Of a stretch of DNA of 10,897 nucleotides, positions 1-5,245 are shown piece by piece. Under the pieces are notes generated by a model that saw only the letters and a list, made by a program, of their open reading frames with translations, had not been told where the DNA came from and ran no database searches. The stretch is taken from contig DKYD01000068.1 in the NCBI GenBank assembly GCA_002492335.1, positions 481 to 11,377 of the forward strand, read 5' to 3'. The translations under genes and the position numbers were made by a program. Numbering within the stretch: position 1 is the stretch's first letter; each line of letters begins with the position of its first letter. This DNA comes from Lachnospiraceae bacterium UBA7109 (GTDB taxonomy: Bacteria > Bacillota > Clostridia > Lachnospirales > Lachnospiraceae).

Positions 1-162
1 CCAATCGGGATTACGCTCAATATATTGTCTGAAATATCGCTGCTGACTTTCAAACGAATTAGCCTGGTCTTCATTATCCGTGGAAACACGGCAATATGCA
101 GCCACTTTTCTTTTCATATCTACCATTTTCCGCTCTTGATTTAGGCGTTCATATCTATTCAC
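1..162 (-). CDS. Serine recombinase (resolvase/invertase family), N-terminal 54 residues only
   Basis: The 54 visible residues contain VAAYCRVSTDNEDQANSFES, the classic start of the serine-recombinase catalytic domain. Arg25 and Ser27 in the CRVS motif correspond to Arg8 and the nucleophile Ser10 of gamma-delta resolvase, and the following SFESQ is typical of large serine recombinases from clostridial elements. These enzymes integrate and excise mobile DNA by making a phosphoserine link to DNA. The start is GTG at 162, with AAGGAG seven bases upstream; an internal ATG at 117 (MKRKVAAYC) is an alternative. The GTG overlaps the stop of the small upstream ORF, which suggests translational coupling. 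The rest of the protein lies left of the window, so its total length and subfamily (small resolvase or large integrase) cannot be told. Family assignment is firm; its role as the integrase of an element ending near 2110 is inference. Confidence 0.9.
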   Translation of the reverse strand, partial: MNRYERLNQERKMVDMKRKVAAYCRVSTDNEDQANSFESQQRYFRQYIERNPDW

Positions 163-363
163 AGCAAAGCTCCTTTCCTTTGACTGTATTGTTTTTCAAG
201 CTCGACCAGACAGCGTTCACGCTGTGAAGAGGTCAGCAGTTTTCTCTTTTCTAACGAAACAATGATTGCCCTTTGAATATTCATTAGAAACGCTGCGTGT
301 TCCTGCTCGTTCAATTCCGGAACAGGATCGCCAACATAAACAAATTCTCTATGCTTCAGCCAT
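159..363 (-). pseudogene. Small ORF upstream of the recombinase, apparently frameshifted
   Basis: A strong ribosome site (GGGAGG, five bases before ATG at 363) opens a frame that stops after only four codons (MAEA, then TAG at 351-349). If one base, T351, is skipped, the frame continues unbroken as REFVYVGDPVPELNEQEH and so on to a TGA at 161-159, giving 67 residues. The C-terminal half (ISLEKRKLLTSSQRER-like, residues about 33-60) is a charged helical stretch that resembles the short SHOCT-type helix pair, but this is a weak likeness. Small proteins of this size often precede recombinases in clostridial elements. Either the gene has a +1 frameshift (or a sequencing error), or translation begins within the downstream frame, for example at the ATG for MNIQRAI (about 41 residues). 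The stop overlaps the GTG start of the recombinase. Function unknown. Confidence 0.5.
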
Positions 364-514
364 CAGCACCTCCCTCGTTTTCAATATATGAATTATTGCT
401 TGTACCGTATAACCAGAAGGTTAATCCTTTTTTTCTAAGACCGATGCCGATAGCAAAACAGCGTTCCAGAAACAGGGGACAAAGTTTCCTATACAATAAA
501 ATAACGCCCACGGT

Positions 515-540
515 GCAAAAAGTGAGCGTTACTTTTTCGC
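515..540 (-). terminator. Weak A/U-rich hairpin after the ATPase gene
   Basis: AAAAAGT (517-523) and ACTTTTT (531-537) form a perfect 7-bp stem with a 7-base loop, flanked by GC/GC that could pair across one bulged base. It lies 11 bases past the ATPase stop and on the minus strand ends in five U. The stem is almost all A-U, so termination would be weak; it could equally be an operator-like inverted repeat. The remaining 364-514 holds no recognisable gene or strong promoter. Confidence 0.25.
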
Positions 541-550
541 TGTTAAATTT

Positions 551-1846
551 TCAGATACAAAATGCGGCATAGAGAGGAACTATTTTTTTGTTGTCCTCAA
601 AGCCAAAATTTTTCGCAGAGAGTTTGATAGCATAGGCGGGCTTATAAGCGTCCATATAAACCTTTAAACTCTTTGCTCTGGTGTTGTCAGCCGACTTCAC
701 TTCAATCGGGATAATCTGACCGTCACGCTGGATAACAAAGTCAATCTCAGCCCCTCGCCTGGACTCCCAATAGTAAGTGTTGTAGCCATTCATGGATAAC
801 TGCACATTCACATAGTTTTCTGCCATACCGCCCTTAAAGTCATCGATTTCCTCCACCATATAGAGAATATCATTCGCCGCCAGGTCTTTCTTTGCACAAA
901 GCAGCCCCAAATCCGATACATAGATTTTGAATGCATCAATATCACGGTAATTTTCAAGTGGCTTTTTGATTTGTTCAACCTTATAAACTTGAGATACGAT
1001 ACCAGACAGACAAAGCCATTCAATGGCATTTTCAAACTCGGAAGCTCTGCCGCCTTTTTTAATCAGCTTATATTGGAAACGGGTGTTTTTCTTGGAAAGC
1101 TGAACGGTAATATTATCATAGGCAAGCCTGGTTTTCTTAATTTCATTCAAGTTGTTGTATTTGCTCATATCATTGAGATAGCTTGCAAGAATGGTGTCCT
1201 GTGTATGACGGACAAGGATATAATCCTTTGTTTCAGCAAACTGCATCACACACTCCGGCATACCACCCACAATCAAATACTGACGGTAGAGCTGTATTGC
1301 CGCATCGTGCAGGGCAGAAGGCAGCGGCGTATCTGTCTGGAAACATTTTTTAATTTGCTCTACAAGAGCATTCTCATGAAGAGCTACCATAAATTCTTCC
1401 ATATCCATGGGATACAGCGTTTTCATATCTACCTTTCCCACAGGGAATGAGAATTTAGCCCTGTTCACCGCCACTCCAAGCAAGCTGCCCGCCACAACGA
1501 TATGGTAATCAGGAGCGTCCTCACAAAAGTATTTGAGGCTCGTCAACGCTCTTTCGCAAAGCTGCACCTCATCGAATACGATCAGCGTTTTTTCCCGAAC
1601 AATCGTCTGACCTGCAATATGAGATAAAATCGGTATCAGATAGTCGGGGCTAATATTTTCCTCAAAGGTTTCATTTAGCTTAGGATTAGTTTCAAAATTG
1701 AAATACGCCACATTTTCATAGTAGGTACGTCCAAATTCCAGAATAGAGTACGTCTTGCCAACCTGCCTTGCCCCCTGCAAAATAAGCGGTTTGCGGTGTT
1801 CGCTTTCTTTCCACGCTTCCAAGAAGCTCGTAATTTTTCTATACAT
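551..1846 (-). CDS. AAA-family ATPase with C-terminal DUF4143 (PD-(D/E)XK-like) domain
   Basis: The 431-residue protein has the AAA_14/DUF4143 layout. Walker A is GARQVGKT (residues 25-32) and Walker B is LIVFDE (88-93). A VAGSLLGV sensor-like motif lies near 119. The C-terminal DUF4143 region carries GAEIDFVI and IPIEVKS, with Asp369, Glu382 and Lys384 placed like a PD-(D/E)XK nuclease-fold core. Length and the C-terminal VPLYAAFCI ending are normal for the family, so the gene looks intact. Family function is not established; many copies occur in gut anaerobes and archaea, often as accessory genes. Start: a TTG at 1849 is possible, but ATG at 1846 sits seven bases after GGAGGG and is preferred. 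It has its own strong promoter and faces away from the cotJC fragment. Its position between the recombinase and the cotJC junction suggests cargo of the element (inference). After its TGA the same frame stays open for about 64 codons. Confidence 0.88.
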   Translation of the reverse strand: MYRKITSFLEAWKESEHRKPLILQGARQVGKTYSILEFGRTYYENVAYFNFETNPKLNETFEENISPDYLIPILSHIAGQTIVREKTLIVFDEVQLCERALTSLKYFCEDAPDYHIVVAGSLLGVAVNRAKFSFPVGKVDMKTLYPMDMEEFMVALHENALVEQIKKCFQTDTPLPSALHDAAIQLYRQYLIVGGMPECVMQFAETKDYILVRHTQDTILASYLNDMSKYNNLNEIKKTRLAYDNITVQLSKKNTRFQYKLIKKGGRASEFENAIEWLCLSGIVSQVYKVEQIKKPLENYRDIDAFKIYVSDLGLLCAKKDLAANDILYMVEEIDDFKGGMAENYVNVQLSMNGYNTYYWESRRGAEIDFVIQRDGQIIPIEVKSADNTRAKSLKVYMDAYKPAYAIKLSAKNFGFEDNKKIVPLYAAFCI

Positions 1847-1876
1847 CAATCAGCCCTCCCCAAAGATACTGACCAT

Positions 1877-1905
1877 AGTATAGCAGATAATCATGTAAAA
1901 ATCAA
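1877..1905 (-). promoter_or_regulatory. Sigma-A-type promoter of the DUF4143 ATPase gene
   Basis: On the minus strand TTGATT (1905-1900) and TATACT (1882-1877) are separated by exactly 17 bases. The -10 is 31 bases upstream of the ATPase ATG, and GGGGAGGG lies between them. This is close to the vegetative consensus. Confidence 0.7.
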
Positions 1906-2109
1906 CAAATTATTCTTTAATTATCACATTAAATTGCATGAACTTCTGTCTGTTTTTCTCAAAAATCGACACATTCACTATCAAACCGCACCTTTATACC
2001 GTCCCAAATTTCGTTATCATCAAGATTCTACGTGATTGGCTGATAGCTGATACCAGAAGACTTTTACTTGTCCTTATATTTCATAAACCGGAACATTACC
2101 GCTGCTTCT
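1906..2109. other. Non-coding junction between probable mobile DNA and the cotJC fragment
   Basis: This AT-rich stretch holds no convincing gene. None of the three + strand frames encodes the missing CotJC N-terminus (no GGPDGELGA-like or RYLSQRY-like segment), so that end of the gene is not merely frameshifted here. Recognisable CotJC homology begins abruptly at Leu-Gly-Thr-Glu-Glu-Leu (codons from 2110). I read it as the terminal segment of the inserted DNA, with the exchange point around 2095-2120. That is inference from where homology starts. Confidence 0.45.
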
Positions 2110-2541
2110 CTGGGCACAGAGGAGCTGGCGCATATGGAGATTGTCTGTGCGATCGTTCACCAGCTCACAAGGGATTTAACCCCTGAACAGCTAAAAGAAT
2201 CCGGTTTTGATAAATATTACGTTGACCACACACTGGCTCTCTGGCCTCAGGCTGCAAGCGGTGCTCCATGGACGGCAACCTATTTCCAGTCCAAGGGAGA
2301 TCCGATCACAGACCTGCATGAAGACATGGCTGCCGAACAAAAAGCACGGACTACCTATGATAATATCCTGCGTCTTGTAAAAGATCCGGAAATCTGTGAA
2401 CCAATTCGCTTCCTGCGCCAGCGTGAAGTTGTGCATTATCAAAGATTTGGTGAATCACTCCGTATCGTGCAGGATAATCTGGACAGCAAGAATTTTTACG
2501 CGGTCAATCCGGAATTTGATATCCGTCCTAACTGTAAATAA
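2068..2541 (+). CDS. cotJC: CotJC-type manganese catalase, 5'-truncated fragment
   Basis: From 2110 on, the frame encodes the C-terminal two-thirds of a CotJC/Mn-catalase protein. Visible are GTEELAHMEI (Glu and His metal ligands of helix 2), KGDPITDLHEDMAAEQKAR (Glu ligand of helix 3) and REVVHYQRFGE (His ligand of helix 4). The end, LDSKNFYAVNPEFD, is typical of the family. Such proteins form a di-manganese site that disproportionates hydrogen peroxide; CotJC itself is a spore-coat protein. Family members are about 190-200 residues and start with a helix giving the first Glu ligand. About 68 codons including that helix are absent, and a TAG at 2044-2046 closes the frame. The TTG at 2068 gives a 157-residue ORF, but its first 14 codons show no homology and no clear ribosome site precedes it. 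The gene is therefore dead or split, unless the DNA to its left can be excised. It is the only + strand gene in the window. Confidence 0.85.
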   Translation: MSLYFINRNITAASLGTEELAHMEIVCAIVHQLTRDLTPEQLKESGFDKYYVDHTLALWPQAASGAPWTATYFQSKGDPITDLHEDMAAEQKARTTYDNILRLVKDPEICEPIRFLRQREVVHYQRFGESLRIVQDNLDSKNFYAVNPEFDIRPNCK

Positions 2542-2594
2542 TTTCTTCTTTTCTAATAGCCTCTTATAAAAATACGATTTCTTCCCAAAATCAT

Positions 2595-2621
2595 AAAGCG
2601 GACCCATAAAGGGTCCGTTTT
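2595..2621 (+). terminator. Intrinsic terminator after cotJC, probably bidirectional
   Basis: CGGACCC (2599-2605) and GGGTCCG (2611-2617) form a 7-bp GC-rich stem around the loop ATAAA. Flanking AAAG/TTTT extends it to 11 pairs with one G-U. A short U tract follows on the + strand. It lies between convergent genes; on the minus strand it follows the zinc-ribbon gene and is trailed by CTTTATGATTTT, so it may serve both. Confidence 0.8.
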
Positions 2622-2625
2622 ACTC

Positions 2626-2940
2626 TTATTTCAAAAGCATATACACAATAATTCCCGCTACAGCCAAAATTGCAATCGTAAGAACAACAATCGGAACTAC
2701 AGATACTTTATCCTCCTGATATTCCTCTTCAACAGATAACATCTCATCATATGCCTTCTTCATTTCTTTTTCTCTTTTTTTGCGAACTGTCTTCGGTGGA
2801 ATATTCGAATACTTCTGTTCTTCTTTTTTTACTGTTTTCTTTTCTGGTACTTTATATTTTTTCTTACAAGTATAGCACAGAAGATAATTCGGATCCTTTT
2901 TACCCGGGCGCAGTGTCTCGCCACATACTGGACATTTCAT
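2626..2940 (-). CDS. Small zinc-ribbon protein with one C-terminal membrane helix
   Basis: The 104-residue protein begins with a four-cysteine zinc ribbon: Cys3-Cys6 (CPVC) and Cys22-Cys25 (CYTC). A very basic, then mixed-charge linker rich in Lys and Glu follows (residues 26-76), probably helical. The last 26 residues form one hydrophobic helix (VSVVPIVVLTIAILAVAGII and on). This makes it a tail-anchored type membrane protein with the zinc ribbon most likely in the cytoplasm. No named family is recognised and the function is unknown. The start ATG at 2940 follows AGGAGG by 11 bases, slightly long. It has its own promoter, whose -35 overlaps the end of the htrA gene upstream, so it can be made independently of the protease. 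Read-through from htrA is also possible, as no terminator lies between them. Confidence 0.8.
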   Translation of the reverse strand: MKCPVCGETLRPGKKDPNYLLCYTCKKKYKVPEKKTVKKEEQKYSNIPPKTVRKKREKEMKKAYDEMLSVEEEYQEDKVSVVPIVVLTIAILAVAGIIVYMLLK

Positions 2941-3011
2941 TGGTAGTTTTTCCTCCTCATAATGTACTTATATTATCGCAGCAATCCTCTCGTCCGCTGC
3001 TTATTATTTAC

Positions 3012-3040
3012 ATTATACCACCATTATGACCTTGTTCCAA
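3012..3040 (-). promoter_or_regulatory. Promoter of the zinc-ribbon gene, overlapping the htrA stop
   Basis: TTGGAA (3040-3035), a 17-base spacer and a perfect TATAAT (3017-3012) on the minus strand. The -35 lies inside the last codons of htrA and the stop codon is within the spacer. Confidence 0.65.
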
Positions 3041-4271
3041 GAGTAACTTCTACTGTCTTTTCTTTATATTCGCCACTTTCACTCGGAATCTGCACTGTTA
3101 CCTCTACCGTTTCCCCTGCACGGTAATATTGAAGCTGTTCTTTTAAGGATTCCATATCGTTCACACTGGTTCCTCCAAGCGCCGTGATAATAGAACCTTT
3201 TGAAAGTCCCGCCCTGCCAGCTGCTCCATTTTCCTCCAGTCTGTAAATATAGACTCCTTCCGGCATTCCATACATCTGAGCGCTGCTACTTGTCACATCC
3301 TCGCCCTCGATTCCAAGGTATCCCTGCTCTCCCTCCGCAACCTTCGTTCTGGTCTCACGGTTCATAAGCTCTGTAATCATATCACTTACATCTGATATCG
3401 GAATTGCATATCCGATTCCCTCTACTTCATTAACCGCAATTTTCACAGTATTTACACCAATCACTTCTCCGTTTGCATTCAAAAGTGCGCCTCCACTGTT
3501 TCCCGGATTAATTGCAGCATCCGTCTGAATCAGTTCGCCCTCGAATCCTTCCAGTGTACGTTTTGTCGCAGATACAATACCACTTGTCACAGATTGTCCA
3601 TATCCCAATGCATTTCCAATCGCAATTGCAGGTTCGCCTACTTTTAATTTTGTAGAATCTCCAAGAGTTGCTACCGCGATCTTATCCATTGTCTCATCAT
3701 CAATATCTTCCAGTTTAACTGCCACTACAGCCAGATCTCTGTTTGCGTCTGTTCCTTTTATATTCGCTTCCACACTGGACTCATCAATAAAGGATACCGT
3801 CAAAGTATTGCTTCCCTCTACTACGTGGTTATTCGTAAGAATCAAAAGCTCTTCTTCATTCTGGCTGATGATAATCCCAGAACCGGCACTTACACTTTCC
3901 TGCTCATGAACACCGCCGAAAAAGCTCTGCACTTCCGTAATACTCATATTCGTAATGGATACAACTGACGGCATTGCATTCTGTGCAATCTCTGTTATTT
4001 CTGATGTTACACTTCCTGAGGAAGATGTCGTAAGCTTTGCACTGTCTACCTTTTCTACCGTCCTGGCGCTTTTCTTTGCCTCAGCTACAGTATCAAATAT
4101 CTTGCCGGTCACAACATTGACTGCCTGAAAGGTAATTCCCGCTGCCAATCCAAATGCCAATCCGATGCATATCACCTTCACTGCTTTTGGCACCTTTTTC
4201 TTCTTTTTCGGTTCCTGCTCCGGCTCTTTATAATCCTGCTCCGGTGTATAATAACTATATTGATTATCCAT
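3024..4271 (-). CDS. htrA: HtrA/DegP-type membrane-anchored serine protease with PDZ domain
   Basis: This 415-residue protein is a trypsin-like S1C protease for surface protein quality control. An acidic N-terminal stretch and a Lys-rich patch (22-26) precede one membrane helix (about 32-52), placing the protease outside the cell. The catalytic triad is visible: His149 (TNNHVV), Asp179 (NRDLAVV) and Ser259 (INPGNSGGAL). A PDZ domain occupies about 310-412, including the GYLGIEG and GAAGRAGLSKGSII motifs. Length and order match Gram-positive HtrA proteins. Start choice: ATG at 4289 would contain the ribosome site within its own codons, whereas ATG at 4271 follows AAGGAG by eight bases and is preferred. 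The upstream 110 bases hold AT-rich repeats that could be regulatory, but I do not see a known CssR or CtsR operator. It is preceded by a terminator and so is probably its own transcription unit. Confidence 0.93.
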   Translation of the reverse strand: MDNQYSYYTPEQDYKEPEQEPKKKKKVPKAVKVICIGLAFGLAAGITFQAVNVVTGKIFDTVAEAKKSARTVEKVDSAKLTTSSSGSVTSEITEIAQNAMPSVVSITNMSITEVQSFFGGVHEQESVSAGSGIIISQNEEELLILTNNHVVEGSNTLTVSFIDESSVEANIKGTDANRDLAVVAVKLEDIDDETMDKIAVATLGDSTKLKVGEPAIAIGNALGYGQSVTSGIVSATKRTLEGFEGELIQTDAAINPGNSGGALLNANGEVIGVNTVKIAVNEVEGIGYAIPISDVSDMITELMNRETRTKVAEGEQGYLGIEGEDVTSSSAQMYGMPEGVYIYRLEENGAAGRAGLSKGSIITALGGTSVNDMESLKEQLQYYRAGETVEVTVQIPSESGEYKEKTVEVTLGTRS

Positions 4272-4331
4272 AATTTTTTCTCCTTCCATCTTTTAATTTC
4301 TTTTATGCACCTAGTGTAATGCTTAATTGTG

Positions 4332-4377
4332 TTCAAATTGTGATAAAAGTTTGTTTAAATTTCAAATTCTGTTTAAA
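4332..4377. repeat. AT-rich short direct repeats upstream of htrA
   Basis: TTCAAATT occurs at 4332-4339 and 4361-4368, and GTTTAAA at 4353-4359 and 4371-4377, all in the 110 bases before htrA. They may be regulator sites or simply AT-rich leader. No good -35/-10 pair could be fixed here. Confidence 0.3.
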
Positions 4378-4390
4378 AAAGAATACGCAA

Positions 4391-4418
4391 AGGCCAGCCC
4401 TTTCATTCGGGCCGGCCT
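4391..4418 (-). terminator. Hairpin terminator after the 4429-5019 gene
   Basis: AGGCCAGCCC (4391-4400) and GGGCCGGCCT (4409-4418) form a 10-bp GC-rich stem with an 8-base loop. The single A/C mismatch on the + strand becomes a G-U pair in minus-strand RNA, so all ten pairs form only in the minus transcript. It starts 10 bases after the stop codon. The following U tract is interrupted (TTGCGTATTCTTTTTT). Confidence 0.7.
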
Positions 4419-4428
4419 GTCTTTTTAA

Positions 4429-5019
4429 TTATTCACTTTCTGCCTGTCTTTCATATGCATTTTTCAAATCAGTCAATGCTTCTTTTAAAAGTGCATCTGA
4501 ATTCACCGCCTGTTCATACCTTGCATTTACTTCTGCAAGCAGCTCCTGCACATCTTCATGCTTACTCAATGCAGCAACACATTGTTTCACTTCCGGGCTA
4601 TGCTCGTCCTTCTCAATCCGGTAAGTTTCTTCCTCCATATTTTCCTTTGTAATGTATAGAGTCCCGAGTCCCGGCACTTTGGTATAGATATCTTTTATTT
4701 TCATCTCATAGGTAACAAACGCAATATATGTTCCCGTGGTTTTTCCATGCTTTGTATATACCCGGACATTATCATAATACTCTATAAAACCGGAATCCTT
4801 ACGCAGGGTTGCATAATATTCCTTCACTGTCTGTGAAAGCTTCGGATATTGATCCTCCCGAAGCGGATTCAACTTCATCGAACCATACCCAATATTTCCC
4901 ACTTCTACAACCTTTGCATTTATCTTCTGTACTTCCTGTGCTTTTTCTCTGGTAAGACCAAATCCCGCAGCCACAACGGCAAATGCAAGCAGCCAGGGAA
5001 CGATGCGTCTCTTGCTCAT
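4429..5019 (-). CDS. Signal-anchored extracytoplasmic protein, NTF2-like fold suspected
   Basis: The 196-residue protein has a basic start (MSKRR) and one hydrophobic segment (7-22), with no clear signal-peptidase site, so it is exported and probably membrane-tethered. Residues about 60-137 read as an NTF2-like pattern: SQTVKEYY, then DNVRVYTKHGKT, GTYIAFVTYEMKIK and PGLGTLYI. This resembles a set of Lachnospiraceae envelope proteins of unknown function. Residues 141-195 are acidic and helical. No catalytic motif is seen, so it may be a binding or structural protein. ATG at 5019 follows GGGAGG by six bases. No separate promoter is visible in the 39 bases between it and tRNA-Arg, so it may be co-transcribed with the tRNA from the promoter at 5161-5189. 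A strong hairpin terminator ends the unit. Gene call is firm; fold is inference. Confidence 0.8.
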   Translation of the reverse strand: MSKRRIVPWLLAFAVVAAGFGLTREKAQEVQKINAKVVEVGNIGYGSMKLNPLREDQYPKLSQTVKEYYATLRKDSGFIEYYDNVRVYTKHGKTTGTYIAFVTYEMKIKDIYTKVPGLGTLYITKENMEEETYRIEKDEHSPEVKQCVAALSKHEDVQELLAEVNARYEQAVNSDALLKEALTDLKNAYERQAESE

Positions 5020-5040
5020 CGCCTACCTCCCACACAATCA

Positions 5041-5059
5041 GTACTGTTTCTTTCAGTAC
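5041..5059 (-). other. Small hairpin between tRNA-Arg and the downstream gene
   Basis: GTACTG (5041-5046) and CAGTAC (5054-5059) pair perfectly around a 7-base loop and begin at the tRNA discriminator base. There is no U tract, so it is not a normal terminator. It could mark the processing site that separates tRNA from mRNA. CAGTACTG (5039-5046) is also a palindrome. Confidence 0.35.
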
Positions 5060-5130
5060 ACACCCGGGCGGATTCGAACCGCCGCTCCCGCCTCCGGAGG
5101 GCGGTGCTCTATCCCCTGAGCTACGGGTGC
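5059..5130 (-). tRNA. tRNA-Arg, anticodon CCG
   Basis: The minus strand folds into a full 72-nt cloverleaf. Acceptor GCACCCG pairs with CGGGTGT (last pair G-U); the D stem is GCTC/GAGC with loop AGGGGATA. The anticodon stem is CCGCC/GGCGG with loop CTCCGGA, so the anticodon is CCG, reading codon CGG. The variable loop is GAGC and the T arm is GGCGG-TTCGAAT-CCGCC. The discriminator is G and the genome does not encode CCA (TAC follows), so the tail must be added by CCA nucleotidyltransferase. The gene sits between a DUF5688-like gene and the exported-protein gene. Confidence 0.95.
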
Positions 5131-5160
5131 ATAAATAAATGGTATAAAATCACCTTTGTA

Positions 5161-5189
5161 ATAGTAACACATTTCACAAATAAAGTAAA
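5161..5189 (-). promoter_or_regulatory. Probable promoter of tRNA-Arg
   Basis: TTTACT (5189-5184), a 17-base spacer and TACTAT (5166-5161) on the minus strand, about 30 bases before the tRNA 5' end. The -35 overlaps one arm of the 5186-5223 hairpin. Confidence 0.5.
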
Positions 5190-5223
5190 GGAAATGCTAT
5201 CGACAAATCGCACATTTCCTTTA
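5186..5223 (-). terminator. Perfect 11-bp stem after the DUF5688-like gene
   Basis: TAAAGGAAATG (5186-5196) and CATTTCCTTTA (5213-5223) form an uninterrupted 11-bp stem. The 16-base loop contains a CGA-CAAA-TCG mini-hairpin. It lies 22 bases past the stop of the 5246-6121 gene. On the minus strand it is followed by CTTTATTTG, and on the + strand by a T-rich run (5221-5238). It most likely ends transcription of the DUF5688-like gene and may act both ways. Confidence 0.55.
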
Positions 5224-5245
5224 TCTTTTATTTTTTTATTCCATT

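Noticed and set aside
297..572. 91-codon + strand ORF
   Set aside because: No ribosome site; it is antisense to the small ORF and the ATPase end, and its product resembles nothing known.
971..1450. 159-codon + strand ORF inside the ATPase gene
   Set aside because: Antisense to a clear AAA/DUF4143 protein; no ribosome site or motif.
1938..2186. + strand ORF overlapping the start of the cotJC fragment in another frame, considered as a frameshifted CotJC N-terminus
   Set aside because: Its residues show none of the expected CotJC N-terminal motifs, and its end is a shadow of the real frame.
5059..5130. tRNA-Arg as the attachment site of the recombinase element
   Set aside because: The tRNA is intact, 3 kb from the mobile DNA, with no duplicated 3' end visible; serine recombinases rarely use tRNA genes.
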